NCBI RefSeq assembly: GCF_050003625.1
Contig: NC_134399.1
Span: 151,398,473 to 151,462,472 of the forward strand
Length of the DNA: 64,000 bases
Reading direction: 5' to 3'
Origin: Haematobia irritans
Lineage: Eukaryota > Arthropoda > Insecta > Diptera > Muscidae
The position numbers were made by a program, and so were the translations under genes. Below the pieces are notes generated by a model. It was not told the DNA's origin, searched no databases, and saw nothing but the letters and a program-made list of their open reading frames with translations. Shown here in pieces: positions 47,044-58,761 of the stretch (the stretch's first letter is position 1; every line of letters starts with the position of its first letter).

Positions 47044-47740
47044 CCCTGAAAAATACTGTTGTAAGACCAAAGATTTCTTGACCTTAAAATAATTTTGCTT
47101 AGCAAAGTCGATAAACTTTTCAATGAAATCCTTTTGTCCTTAAGTTAATTGATACGACTTACCACTGGGTATCTTTATAGGAGAGAAAAGTTTTTGGAAA
47201 CTACTCCCATCGTGATGTTATATACCTAATGTGAGCTAAAAGTGTTTACTGGTTTGATTGTGACGACGATTTTGTTTTTTGTGAAATATTTGCTAAGTGT
47301 GACCGTAACATAAGACCAACATGGCTTTAATAATTCTGAAAAATATCTTCAAAATTAATGAAATCGTCTTTAAATTTGTAGACTTTTTGTATCTTGAAAT
47401 AGGAAAATAGCAGATGTTTTTTAACTCTTGATTTTAAAGACATTGTTTACTTGAAATATAGCATAATTTCTACTGAAAGTCGAATTTGTATTTTGAGATT
47501 TAAGTTGTTGTTATCACAATTTTAAAAGACTTTGATAGCACATGAAGAAAAAAGCTGAAAAGACGAATAAGTTAAAAATTTTCCTAGAATCAAGTACGCC
47601 AAACTCAAATTTAAGAGAGCATTGTGTCTTGAAAGTATCCTTACATCAATTCTCAGCTTTTTTGGCTCAGAACCAATACTAAAATCATTGATGTGAAAAA
47701 TCAAAATATTTGGAACCGGGTATGATTTTGTTCCATTGTG
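47044..47740 (+). mobile_element. MITE family Y, copy 2 (diverged)
   Basis: Left CCTGAAAAATACTGTTG and right TTTGTTCCATTGTG ends have drifted. Interior AAAGTCGATAAACTTTTCAA, GCATAATTTCTACTGAAAGT and GGAACCGGGTATG identify the family. 47741-48229 holds nothing I recognise. Confidence 0.65.
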
Positions 47741-48229
47741 TCTTTAACTTCATACAGTGCCAATTTTTTTTTTCTTCGAAATACGACATAGAAAAAATAA
47801 TTATTTTTAATAAATTTTCTTCAATTTAACACAAAGAATTATCTCATTTGTAATAAGTTGCAATTAGAAAAATATTTTGGTTACAATTTTCTAAAAAAAA
47901 AACATATGGGTGGCTTAACATTTTTTGGGTGCAATATTTTGGTTTTTCGACACTCCCGTCAAAATATCTCGAAAACTAAACAAATGAAGTGTTTTCTTAT
48001 CTGATGAACGAGTTTTTATAAAATCAAAGTTTCTATTGACCCAAAAAAAAAAAAATCTAAAAAAAATCATATAAAAAAGGTTAGAGACAATCTTTGCAAC
48101 ACTGGCCTAAAAGTTGGGTTTATTCGATCTTAAATAAAATACTTTATAATATTTGTTTAAAATTTATTTCCACACAAACCTTTTTTTTTCTCTTATAAAA
48201 ATTAGTATAGATGACCGTAGCAGAATATG

Positions 48230-49342
48230 CACTGAATAAAATATTATCGTGTGGCCAAAGATTTTATGACCTTAAAATACGATTGCATTTTTGCTTAATA
48301 TAGAACACACATTTCTCTGAAATAAAGTTTTTTCCTTGTCCAAAAGTCGATAAACTTTTCAGTTTTGCCCGTATAATTAAGTGACTCGGCTTAAAAATGG
48401 GTATTTTAACATGAAAGAAAAATTTGTTTGTCTAAGGTCAACTTGGCTTTAATAATTCTGAAAAATTCTTCAAAATTATTGAAATCGTCTTCAAATTAGT
48501 AGACTGTTGAAGCCTGTTCAACCATCTTTACCTTGATTAAATGGGCATTAATGTATATGTATAATTGAATTGTATTGACTGAATTAATTTATATTTGAAT
48601 TGGACTCTTAATGAAATTGAACAAATTGAACTGAAATAACTGAACTATCAAATTGAAATTGTGAATTACCTAGTATAGAGAAAGTGGCAACTCTTTGCTT
48701 TTCTCTTCAGTGAAAGCTTTCACTTAAATTTAATCTTAGCGATATTCGTCCTTCTCTACCGATAAAATGAACTGCTGAATTAACTAATTTGTACACTTAA
48801 TATGTCTGATTGCATTTTTTTATATGTCACTTGTGCACCGTCATCACGCTTGGTAAGCTGCCATCCCAATAAAGCTCCAGACAAAACCTGAAATCTTGCC
48901 CTTTCTTTATATTTTCTCTTTTTGGTATTTTACAATTCCGGGAGATTCTTAAACCGCAATCGCTTAACAGTCCACGATTCAAGGAGCTCATCCAGAATTG
49001 TACATAGACTTTTTGTATTATTACTACAAATCAAAAAATCGTTCAAATATAGGAGATATTTTCCAATACTTTAAAGAAAAAAGTGTTTTACTTGAAACAT
49101 AGCCTAATTTCTACTTGAAGACATTTTTAAAGAACTTTGGTAGCACATGAAGAAAAATTGTGAAAAAACGAATAATTTTAAATTTGTTGCCTAGAATCAT
49201 GTACACAAAATCGAAATTTGAAAGAGAGTTGTGTCTTAAAAATATCCTTACATCAATTATCAGCTTCATTGGCTCGGAATCAATAACAAATTCCTTATTG
49301 TAAAGACAAAATCTTTGGAAGCGGCCAAGCTTTTTTTCAGTG
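48230..49342 (+). mobile_element. MITE family Y, copy 3, split by a solo LTR
   Basis: It starts CACTGAATAAAATATTATCG and ends CTTTTTTTCAGTG. The body is contiguous with other copies once 48505-49009 is removed. Confidence 0.75.
48505..49004 (+). mobile_element. Solo LTR of a retrotransposon (500 bp)
   Basis: It begins TGTTGAAGCC and ends GAATTGTACA. A perfect 5-bp duplication TAGAC flanks it (48500-48504, 49005-49009). AATAAAGC at ~48871 is a candidate polyadenylation signal in the sense orientation. The 5-bp duplication and TGTTG start suit BEL/Pao, but the class is not certain. No internal retrotransposon sequence remains, consistent with LTR-LTR recombination. Confidence 0.85.
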
Positions 49343-50404
49343 TGGATGAACTTTTTTTAGTAGATTGTTTTTATACATTTTCCATATAGCGGCATTAACA
49401 TAAATTACTACATTAACATAAATTTTACACAATTCTTTTTTACGCAAGATTTAATTTTTAATCAGCAACACCACAAAATTAAAGAACATTTATTTGATAC
49501 ATTTCTCTTGTACAGTTCTAGATTTCTAAGACCTTGTAGCTATCGCTTTATAATGCCACTCCAATAATTTCTCACAAATTCATGTCCATAATCCATAATC
49601 ACCAAAAACCATAATCACCAGGTGGCTATGGTTTCCAAATAAACCTGAATCATGTATAAAATTGCCACAATTTCAGTTATTTCCGTGAAAACTATGAATA
49701 TTGAATTTTTGTTTACTGTGCATATTTTTTTCACATATCCATCTGGTTTCCATTGCTAGCCCTACTCATATTCTCAGACACTCTCTCGATCTCTGCGCTT
49801 CAATGTTTGTTATTATTTAGGTGTAATAAACACGTTTTCACAGCAATTTAATAAACAAATTATAAGCCATTTATCGCACAAGTTGTACATTGTTGCTGTG
49901 TATGTGCTTGTACAAAAGTTTTTTATTTTCGTGACATTCAATACTCACAAATAAAAATAATATAATCAAATTTGTTTTGCAAATTAAAAAAAGTTACGGA
50001 TATTGTTTTACAGGAAGAAGAATATTGTAGTCGCTATAGACAACCACCAAAACATTCGAAAATTTTTACATTTTATGTTAAACTACTGCAATATTAAAAT
50101 TGCATCTGCTTTTCAAATTTCAACCCTAAGTACTGGCATAAGTGTCCATAAGCAAGGGAAACAATTGGATGACTGCACGTGAATTTATTTTTATGAATTT
50201 TTCTTTTCTTTGTTATTTTTTCGGTATTTGCTTTGGCCAACATAGTAAATGTATTTTGTTTGATTATATATTTCATTGAAAACAAAATCAATTGTATACA
50301 ATTGTATTGTCACAATAAAGTAAAGCAACTAAAGAGGTCAGGACAATATTGGAGATGTCAATTCTATTAGCAATGGTTTCGTTGCGCATAAACATTCTTG
50401 GCAA
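49343..50404. other. No gene recognised
   Basis: Intron-like AT-rich DNA. A C/T-rich patch (CACTCTCTCGATCTCTGCG at ~49779) is the only distinctive stretch. No gene is supported. Confidence 0.45.
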
Positions 50405-50885
50405 AAACGTTTTTTTTTTTTTTTTGCAAAAAAATATCGTCTTTGTTGAGAATGTTATTCGTTTGTTATGAGAAACAATCTTACATTACCAAAAAAGACG
50501 AGTATTTTTAACGATAACACTTCTTGACTTCCTGCAAAAGACGTCACCCCTTTAATGCCGAAGTTTGTCACTAAGACAATAGAAAGTCGTAAAGTGATTT
50601 TGTCTAATATTTCATTTGAGGAAAATCGATTATGGTCTATGACAATGGTCCATTCTTTGATATAGACCAATATGGAATAAATTTCTTTTCTCAGGAACGA
50701 AATTTTAGACAAACAATATCTTCTTTTGCCCTTAAAAAATTTTTTCATTAAAAGCAAATGAAACATATTAGCTATAAACGTTAAATTACTCTTCAAAAAG
50801 TCGGTAAACAAACATTTTGTAAGAAAGAGGAAATTCGTTTATCTAAATGTTCACTCCGGAGGAAAGTAGTTTTTCTTTGCTTGTA
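50405..50885 (-). mobile_element. Relative of the tRNA-bearing MITE ends, no tRNA modules
   Basis: The right end (CTCCGGAGGAAAGTAGTTTT, CTTTGCTTGTA) resembles the left terminus of the MITE at 57841 reversed, and GAAATTTTAGACAAACAATA is shared. The tRNA-like modules are absent. A 118-codon frame on the minus strand has no recognisable motif. Confidence 0.45.
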
Positions 50886-51039
50886 ACTCCTAATTTTATT
50901 TTTTTATGGAACATCCGTTTGCCTGAGCCCCTTTACTTGATTCCACCAAGAAGTAAAGCTAAAAATGATGCAATATGATGACATTTTAGAGGAGAGGAGT
51001 ACTATGTACTCTTGACAATCTAAAAATTAAATATGGAGT

Positions 51040-51250
51040 TTATATCCTAACCTCTCCCAGATTAGATATAGCCTTTGGTGTTCGTCTGTCCACCTATTTG
51101 TTGTTCGTGAGACAAAGGTCTAAAGTTTTATTAGGTCTTCATGAAATTTGGTACGTATAGCACCCGTTTTTAGGAATAAGAAGGAATGCCTTTGAATGTA
51201 GAAAACATCATATTTTGATTGATTGAAAATGTGTTTTTAATGCTTAAAAC
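51040..51250 (+). mobile_element. Possible old HINE/DINE-like remnant
   Basis: GTTCGTCTGTCCACC, GTTGTTCGTGAGACAAAGGT and CATGAAATTTGGTACGTATA recall the 5' part of DINE-like elements. Highly decayed. The flanks (50886-51039, 51251-51480) show nothing recognisable. Confidence 0.3.
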
Positions 51251-51480
51251 GTGAAATTCAAAGACTGGCTTATATGGAAGTTATTTCATTAAACATATTT
51301 CTGACCCAAGAAAAATATTTAATAAGTCTATGTAACGAGGTGGTTTAGAGAGAAACATTAATATCGGGTGGAGTTTAGATTTTTGGGAATCTGTCTACGG
51401 TAAATCGATGGCTACGATTAAAATTGGGTTATCGCTGATTTGTTTTAGGGCCAGATATGTTTAAATGGAACATGCTCCAA

Positions 51481-51990
51481 CACTGAAAAAAGTGAACCCA
51501 CCAGGAAGAAAACTTTCGGTTAATTTTAGAAAATTTTGAATATTTGTAGAAAATTTTAACTAAACAGTATTACAAACGTTGGCATCACGCCGATGTCATA
51601 AAAATAAGTAAATATTTTTCGACAAATTCAAGAAAATTTATTAGACATAAATAATTTTTTTCACATTTTAAAGAAAATTTTGTAGTTTGAGGGAAAAAAT
51701 TGGAGTTCAAAATTGCAAGAATGTCTTTAGTGACATACGAAGTTCATGATGAACGCATTTTTGGTAAAATTTACAAATTTAAAAAAAAATCTGAACTATT
51801 TTGTGGAAGACAAAAATTTAGTTAATCTTTATGCTTCATTTGAGTATATTTTTTTCCTGGATATTAGTTAATTTAACTAACGTACACAAAAAATTATTAG
51901 AGTAAAGAAAACTTTCTCCAAACATAATAATTCCATGAACTAAAATAAAGTTAAATTATGACGAAATACCCATTATAAAGAACTGAAAAT
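51481..51990 (+). mobile_element. MITE family Z, copy 3 (right end lost)
   Basis: CACTGAAAAAAGTGAACCCA start, then CCAGGAAGAAAACTTTCGG. Later TTAATTTAACTAACGTACAC is shared with the copy at 54355. Confidence 0.65.
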
Positions 51991-52251
51991 CCCAATACCT
52001 GGGAGTACGCTATAATCGTGTTTCAGTCCATAGATACTGAGGAGATAGTTTTTTATGGAAGTAAATAAATGTATTAAATAATGATGTTGATGCTGATGCA
52101 AAATAAAATTAACCAAATTTTACTGGAGAACTAACTTTGGAAAGTTCATTGTGCATTATTTTCAATGAAGCACAGTACATTGCTCTCCTATTGCCATAGT
52201 TTAATAGTTTTAGCTTTTATTTATGAAAAATATTTTTTTAATTATTTTCAG

Positions 52252-52583
52252 CACTAAAAAAATATTGACCTAATATTAAATATTATGCACCTTAAATTTT
52301 AGGCCCCGCAATTCACACAATATTAAGGAAAAATTTCTTTAAAATAATGAAGCATAATTAATAGTTTATAACATTTGTTTCAAAAAATTTTTTTTTATTA
52401 AATTTATTTCAAATTTGCATCCCTCCATTAAAGTTGTATGTCCTTCGCCGAAGGAAACATTTTCTTATAGTAAAGAAAAACATTTTTAAATTGAAGAAAT
52501 CCTATTTAAATGCACTGATGTATTGAATCTTTAGATTAACCACAAAAACGCTTCAAATATCGGCTAAGATTTATTTTGCATCT
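52252..52583 (+). mobile_element. MITE family X, copy 4
   Basis: CACTAAAAAAATATTGACC start, with GCATCCCTCCATTAAAGTTG inside. It ends where the next element begins. Confidence 0.6.
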
Positions 52584-52870
52584 TCCCAATAAACACAATC
52601 ATTTGAAAAATGCTAAGATTACACAATTTTTCAAAGGATTAGGGTTAAGTTCAATTTGAGAAAATCGAGTTCTCAACAAAAATAGACATTACGCTCTACG
52701 GTGAACAACAACCATAGTGTTTCAACTGTAATCCTCAAATTGAAATTCATAGCTACACAATAATTTCTCAAGCAGTTTTCGATGTAAGGCAAATTAAATA
52801 TTGACATTGTTGCTAATATTTTCTAACTGAATGCCAATACACAATTTCTAGGGATTTTAGGGAATTTATT
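52584..52870 (-). mobile_element. Partial second copy of the CCCAATAAACAC element
   Basis: CCCAATAAACACAATCATTT and CAAAGGATTAGGGTTAAG match the right end of the element at 10507-12207 in reverse complement. CACAATTTCTAGGGATTTTA marks the inner limit of homology. The other end is absent. Confidence 0.65.
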
Positions 52871-54354
52871 TTCGACAAAAAATTGAATCCATAGGATCCA
52901 AAATCGTAAATTGCTTACACAAGACGATGAGGTCAAGTACTTATGTGCCAACCAACTGAAGAACTACATATTCGATTGAGTCCACGTTATTGTTCATGCA
53001 AGGTCGGACTGTCCATGTATCTGCTCATGTATTCCCGAAAGGTATATATATTCAAAAGTCCATCTGAATTATTAGATTCCACAAAAATGCTCACAATGTT
53101 ATAATTCTATATGAAATTATTTTTTTTTTTGTAGTACTTTTAACCGCCTACATATTTCAAAGACCTCATCATTATTTCTTCACTTCTACTTTTTTGCAGA
53201 CCAGCAATATTATTTTGGATATCTTTGCACTTTGAATTGTGTATGCTCTTCTTATAATGTTTTGTTGTGGGTTTCTCTTCCTCTCTGTATTTTGTTTTTT
53301 TTTTTTTTTTTTGTATATTTCTTTTTGATTTGTTTACATATAGTTGTCAATTGTAATTCATTGCCATTATTTTACTGTTGTCTTCTGGTTTTGTTTCTTT
53401 CTGTCTTTTTTGTTGATCTCATGGTCCAACCCCCACAAATAGGGGTCATTTGCTTTATAGCGTACAAGTCTTCATCAAAGCGGTATGCTCATTGTAATTG
53501 CAAATGCCACACACATACACAACCCCACAAACAAACAATCTTTGGCATTTTCATATTTTCTTTTGATAATTGGCAAATTGTTACTTTTATATTATATTTA
53601 TTTAGATTACTTGAGTTGTGTTTGTTGTATTGGTCATAGTTGTCGGTTAGACAATCGACTCCAGGTCCGTCCATATGTCCGTCCCTCCAAATAAACTTTT
53701 CATTTGAACTTATTAATGCCTTTTTGTTCATTGCTTTTGTAGTATGGAATTGATTGAATTGGTGTGTTTGTATGTCGGGCCAATTAATTGGCTCCAACGT
53801 TTCTTTGGCAAGTAATAAAGTGTCTTCACTACTTTGTAGTGTCTCGATTTTATTTATATATACAAATGCCATAAATAGGATTTTATTTGTCTATTCTCAT
53901 TCAATATCAATTTCAAAATGAAATTATTGTTGCGTAAAATAATAAGAATTTACATTCTTCGATTTGACACAGTAGTCTTAATATTTTCATTATACCATTG
54001 AATTTTATATAAAAGTTGAATGGGACAATTTGAACTGACTCTGTTTTTTTAGCAAGATAAAAAATAAGTAACATAATTAGTCAATTTAAAAACAGCTATG
54101 AAAAAAAACTTTAATATAAAATAGTTGGGTAGGTCATGTTTCTCATACTAGCTATCAACGTTGGCCCGTATATATAATTTTTTTAATTCCAAATAATAAA
54201 TTTTTAAAGTATATCATGTAATTATTAATTAAATTAAGTGATATTAAATTAAGCTAAATGAAACTAGATTTATTTGAAATATTTTGAATAACATATATTT
54301 AAATTGTATTTAATTAATTAAAGTAAAATAAATGCCTTTCATGTCCATGTTCAC
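52871..54354. other. Intron-like DNA, no gene supported
   Basis: T-rich runs at 53125-53135 and 53290-53312. TTTTTTGCAG at ~53192-53201 is acceptor-like, but what follows is low-complexity T-rich sequence. A 127-codon minus-strand frame (53489-53872) ends in a GTGTGTG tract and has no recognisable domain. Confidence 0.4.
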
Positions 54355-55506
54355 CTACAATGAAAAAACAGTGAACTCACCAGGAAGAAACATGTTGGCT
54401 AATTTTAGAAAATTTAGGTTAATTTTGGAAAATTGTAACTGAACAGCAATACAGACGCTGACATCACGCTGATTTCACAAAAATATGAAAATATTTGTCG
54501 ATAAATTCAAGAAAATTTGTTAGACATAATTAATGTTGTCCACTTGTTAAAGAAAATTGTGTAGTTTGAAGGAAAAAATTAAAGTTCAAAATAGTAAAAA
54601 ATGTCTTTTCTGCCATACGAAGTTCAAGGTGATCGGCCCATCATTGGTAAAATTGACAAATTTTCTGAACTACTTTGTGGGAGGCACGTACACTGAAAAA
54701 AAGCATGCGCGGTTCCAAAGATGTTGTCTTTACTTTAACAATTTTGTTATTGATTCCGAGCCAAAGAAGCGGATAATACAAGTAAGGATACATTTAAGAC
54801 ACAATTCTCTTTTAAATTTGGGTTTTGTATACTTACTTCCAGGAAGCATTTTGATTTTTCAGATTTTTTTCTTCATATGCTATCAAAATCCTTTAAAAAC
54901 GAGTTAACGACAACTTTATTTTCCAAATTCAGACTCGACTTCCAGTAGAAATTATGTTATGTTTCAAGTAAAAAAGTCTTTAAAATAAAGTGTTGAAAAT
55001 CATGTCCTATTTTTGAACGATTTTTTGTTTTGTAGTCAAGATGCAAAAAGACAACAAATTTAAAGACAAAGTCATTAATTTTAAAGAATTTTTATGAATT
55101 ATTAAAGTCAAGTTGGCAATAGCCCAAAATTTTTTTCTTTCATGTTATTTTTAAGTGAAATCACTTAATTATAAGGACAATACGACATCATTGAAAAGTT
55201 TATCGAGTTTTGGACAAGGGAAAAAACTTTATATTAGAGAAATGCGTCTTCTAAGCTAAGCAAAATTTGCATTCGTATTTTAGGGACATGAAATCTTTCG
55301 CCTCACGACAATATTTTTTTTTTCGGTGTAATTAGTAAATCTTTATGTTTCATTTGTGTACAATTTTCCTCTTTCTTAGTTAATTTAACTAACGTACACA
55401 AAAATTATTAAAGTCAAGAGTCAAACTTTCTCAAATATAATAATTCCATAAACTAAAATAGAGTTAAAATGGCTTTAGTGAAATATAGGCTCACTTTTTT
55501 TGAGTG
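54355..55506 (+). mobile_element. MITE family Z, copy 4, with nested family Y
   Basis: The left end AATGAAAAAACAGTGAACTC and right end CTCACTTTTTTTGAGTG are followed by TA (55507-55508). Removing 54691-55330 reconnects a body colinear with the copy at 51481. Confidence 0.75.
54691..55328 (-). mobile_element. MITE family Y, copy 4, nested (638 bp)
   Basis: TA at 54689-54690 and 55329-55330. Ends are CACTGAAAAAAAGCATG and (reverse complement) CACCGAAAAAAAAATATTG. This nest proves a TA target duplication and that Y moved after Z. Confidence 0.85.
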
Positions 55507-55509
55507 TAT

Positions 55510-55790
55510 ATTCGAAGCTTTTTTATCTTTAATCCAAAGATTTAATATATCAGTTAATTTAAAATATTGTTTCTTTAAATCAAAATTGTTTTCTTTACTT
55601 TAAGGAAAAATTGTCTTACATCAAATACTTGCGATTTTATCGGAGGGATGAAAATTTCAAAAGATTCGTGCCCTAAATTTAAAGAAAACCATTCTTAAAG
55701 CAAAGATTATTAACTTTCTTTTAATTAAAATTTTATTATTTTTGATTTGTCCATAAAATTGTGTATAATTTAAGTGTCAAAATCTTTCAT
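55510..55790 (-). mobile_element. MITE family X, copy 5 (decayed)
   Basis: TCGAAGCTTTTTTATCTTTA, GTTTTCTTTACTTTAAGGAA and TCGGAGGGATGAAAATTTC match the family. The terminal end is poorly preserved. Confidence 0.55.
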
Positions 55791-56400
55791 ATAAGGCCCA
55801 TATTTTTCCGTTACGTTTCAAATTTTCACGTTAATTACTACCTATGTCGTGAATAGCATAAATGTAATTGAAATGAATATTCGAACATAGATGTAAATTT
55901 CATTATACGACTGACAAGCGTTTACTTAGTTTATCTCAAATTATTTTATTTTTTTATTAATTTATTAATTCTAAATTAAAAAAATTATTAATTTCATTTA
56001 ATTGAATTACTAAATTAAATTAAATTTAATTTATGTCTTTTGAATAATATGAAATTTGTACAGAACTATTGTAATTAATTTATACCGATCTAATTAAATT
56101 TAATGAATTAAGTTCACATAAATGCTTCTCATTATCTCATTAGGCTCATTATTCTGACTGAGAGGCATTTATTTTTTTTTTATATTTTATTATTTTAATT
56201 TTCAATAATAAATGTATTCAATTTATTTATTTATTTATAATTAAATTTATTGTCTTCAAATTTAAAAATAAATGCTCCTTTTAATTAAGTCTAACAAAAC
56301 AAGGTCGAAGAAAATCAAAAAATTTTAATAACTAATTATTTTTGTTTTTATTATTTAATTCTAAACAATAAATTTCATTATTTGCTTAATCTATTTCTTA
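55791..56400. other. Very AT-rich, no gene
   Basis: Mostly A/T with AATTAAATTAAATTTAATTT-type simple sequence. No gene or element end is recognised. Confidence 0.5.
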
Positions 56401-56899
56401 ATGAAAAAATATTGTCGCGAGGCCAAAGATTTCATGTCCTTCAAATACGAATGAGAATTTTGCGAGACGCATTTTTCTGATATACATTTTTTTTCTTTAT
56501 CCAAAAGTCGATAAACTTTTCAATGAAGTCGTTAATGTGATTCAACTTAAAAATGGGAATCTTTCCATGAAAGAAAATGTTGTTTGAATAAGGTCAACTT
56601 GACTTTATTAAATCTGAACAAATTAATAAATCGACTTTTTGTATCAAGAATTTAATTTAAAGACGTTTTTTACTTGAAACATATCTAATTGAAGTCAAGT
56701 CTAAATTTGAAAATTTAAGTTTTCGTTAACACGCCTTTAAAGGGCTTTGTCAGCACCTGAAGAAAAAAGCTGGGAAGACTAATAAATTAATATATGTTTC
56801 CTAGAATGAACTACGCAATACTAAAATTTAAAAGAGAATTGTGTCCTTACTTTAATTCAATATCGGAATCTTTGGAACCGGTCACGTTTTTTTGCAGTG
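56401..56899 (+). mobile_element. MITE family Y, copy 5 (shortened)
   Basis: ATGAAAAAATATTGTCGCG to TTTTTTTGCAGTG, then TA. It is shortened by internal deletions relative to the 640-660-bp copies. Confidence 0.7.
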
Positions 56900-57046
56900 T
56901 AGTTTTCTAGGGTTACAATATTTATATCTTGCAGATTTATTTATTGTACAATAGACTACAAGTGCAGTCATCAGTCCTACAGATTTTTATGTCGCTCTCA
57001 GTCCGATTTAGGCTCAAACAGTCTGGTTTTTAAACTGGTCTTTGTA

Positions 57047-57542
57047 CACCCTCAAAAAAATAATCGCTTCTGTAACATATGCCCCAAACACATTTTGCTT
57101 CAAGCATATACATTTTCAGGATTGGTCCAAACAAAATACTGTTTGAATTGTTTAGACATGTTATGTTTCACCTTAGGGCATACACTGGTACAAAAAATTT
57201 TTAATGAAATTTTCTTTGTGTGGATATTTTTTTAAGGAGCCAATTGGATACTTCCATTCTTCTACTTGCAGCATACTCTCTAGGTCTGTTTTTCTAAACA
57301 AATATATGTTTATAGGATATTTCTAAATTAATCTATATTTGCATCCAAGTAAATTATATTTACAAACATTTTATGTCCCAAACATAATATGTTCTAACAT
57401 ATTAACATATATGTCCCAAAAATGTTATGCTAGTTTATGAACATTATATGCTTGCACTTAAAAATATTGTGTTAAAAAATTTGAGTTCCAAGCATATAAT
57501 TTTGACACCCTAATATATGAAAAACAGTCTTTTTCGTCCGTG
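57047..57542. mobile_element. Probable TA-flanked MITE, AACATAT-rich
   Basis: TA at 57045-57046 and 57543-57544. Ends CACCCTCAAAAAAATAATC and (reverse complement) CACGGACGAAAAAGACTG agree only partly. The interior repeats AACATAT/ATGTTAT motifs. Tentative. Confidence 0.4.
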
Positions 57543-57738
57543 TAGTACCTTCTGGTATATCTCTAAGTTTGGTGCTACTGAAAAGATTTTTTTGACAATA
57601 ACTTTTAAATTAAATATTCACGAAAATTGAATGAGTAACAGTAAAAATTGATTTTCACCACAATTAAAATGTCGGCCATTAAATTAATTAATAAATAAAA
57701 TGCTGTAAATAGCATTGTAATTACTTTGCCCTCGCAGG

Positions 57739-57804
57739 AAGGCAATCGTCATCGAAAACCCAAAGAAATTGGCGTCACTCCAGTTAAACCACAAAAACCC
57801 TGAT
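57739..57804 (+). CDS. Weak candidate short terminal coding exon
   Basis: It follows an acceptor-like TTTGCCCTCGCAG. In phase 0 it encodes 21 residues (start EGNRHRKPKE, end VKPQKP) and then TGA, with TAG next. Base composition is less AT-rich than its surroundings. The phase does not match the phase-1 donor at 42566, so an intervening exon would be needed. It could equally be chance sequence. Confidence 0.2.
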
Positions 57805-57840
57805 AGCATAGCTAATATAAACAGCCATTATCACTTCCTA

Positions 57841-58759
57841 CACGCAAAAAAATAATTCTTTCCTCCCAAACGAAATTTTAGACAAACAAAGTTCGTTTCT
57901 CATTTGCTTTTCGCTGTAAGGAAGTGTATTTGGAAGAAAAGTATATACTTTTTGTGATAAACGTTTATTCTTTTCCAGGATGTAAAAACAATTTCATAAA
58001 GACTAACTCAAAAAAAAAATTTTTTTCTGGCTAATTGCATTTTCCCTCACATCTTTCTCACTTCCACGAAGATTTTTAGTTCTTAGCACCTTTTTCTGTA
58101 ATACAAACAATGTAGAAGAAATTATACGATTTTATAAATTTTTAAAATTTTTTTACCTTTCGCCTGGACGGAGAATCGAACCGCGGACCATGCACTTTGT
58201 AAGCCAACACACTAACCACTGAGCTATGTACCTGTTATGGTCATCAAGAGATAAATATCCATATAAGTTATATTTATATAGCATAGCTTGCGGCGCCCAC
58301 GAACCGAATAAACAAAGTTTATTTAACAGAAACAAACATTTCGTTTGGCACCGTGGAGCAGTGGTTGCTACGTCTGACTCTCGTGCCAAGGGTCGTGGGT
58401 TCGATCCCTGCTTCGACCAAAGTTTTTTTTTTGTTTTTTTTTTTTTTTACATACATTCTACATATGTTCGGAAGATTCCGAAAAAAATGTTCAACATTAC
58501 ATTGTACTATATTAAATTTTGAACTGTAAAATGTGTTTTATTAAAGACCAACAGTCAGAAAAGAAGAGTGTTTGATATAAACGAAATGGACTCTGTTGTT
58601 GTTTCAAAAATAACTTTTTTTATTGAAAAAATAAAAACTTTGTAACAAACGAATTTTTTTGGTGATAAAAGTTTAAAATTTTCGAAGCAATTCAAAAAAC
58701 TCTAACAAAAGAAAAACGTTTTCGGTACACGTTTTCCAAACGTTTTTTTTCTTTGCGTG
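57841..58759 (+). mobile_element. tRNA-bearing MITE, copy 3 (full length)
   Basis: TA at 57839-57840 and 58760-58761. Ends are CACGCAAAAAAATAATTC and (reverse complement) CACGCAAAGAAAAAAAACG. A minus-strand tRNA-like module lies at ~58160-58237 (A box TAGCTCAGTGG, B box GGTTCGATTCT, 3' side TCCAGGCG recalling tRNA-Lys). A plus-strand module lies at 58347-58418. At 919 bp it is a good reference copy. Confidence 0.9.
58347..58418 (+). ncRNA. tRNA-like Pol III module in MITE copy 3
   Basis: A-box-like TGGAGCAGTGG and B-box GGGTTCGATCC are followed from 58423 by a long T-run. The anticodon-loop region has drifted (CTCTCGTG in place of CTTGCATG). Confidence 0.5.
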
Positions 58760-58761
58760 TA

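Noticed and set aside
50455..50811. 118-codon minus-strand frame
   Set aside because: It lies in a MITE relative. Hydrophobic/basic composition is typical of AT-rich translation, with no domain.
53192..53639. Possible exon after TTTTTTGCAG, phase-compatible with the donor at 42566
   Set aside because: The translation is poly-Phe/Leu/Cys from a T-rich tract. No coding signature or plausible donor.
53489..53872. 127-codon minus-strand frame
   Set aside because: It looks slightly protein-like but ends in a GTGTGTG tract. It has no recognised motif and no splice context, and is probably chance in intron sequence.
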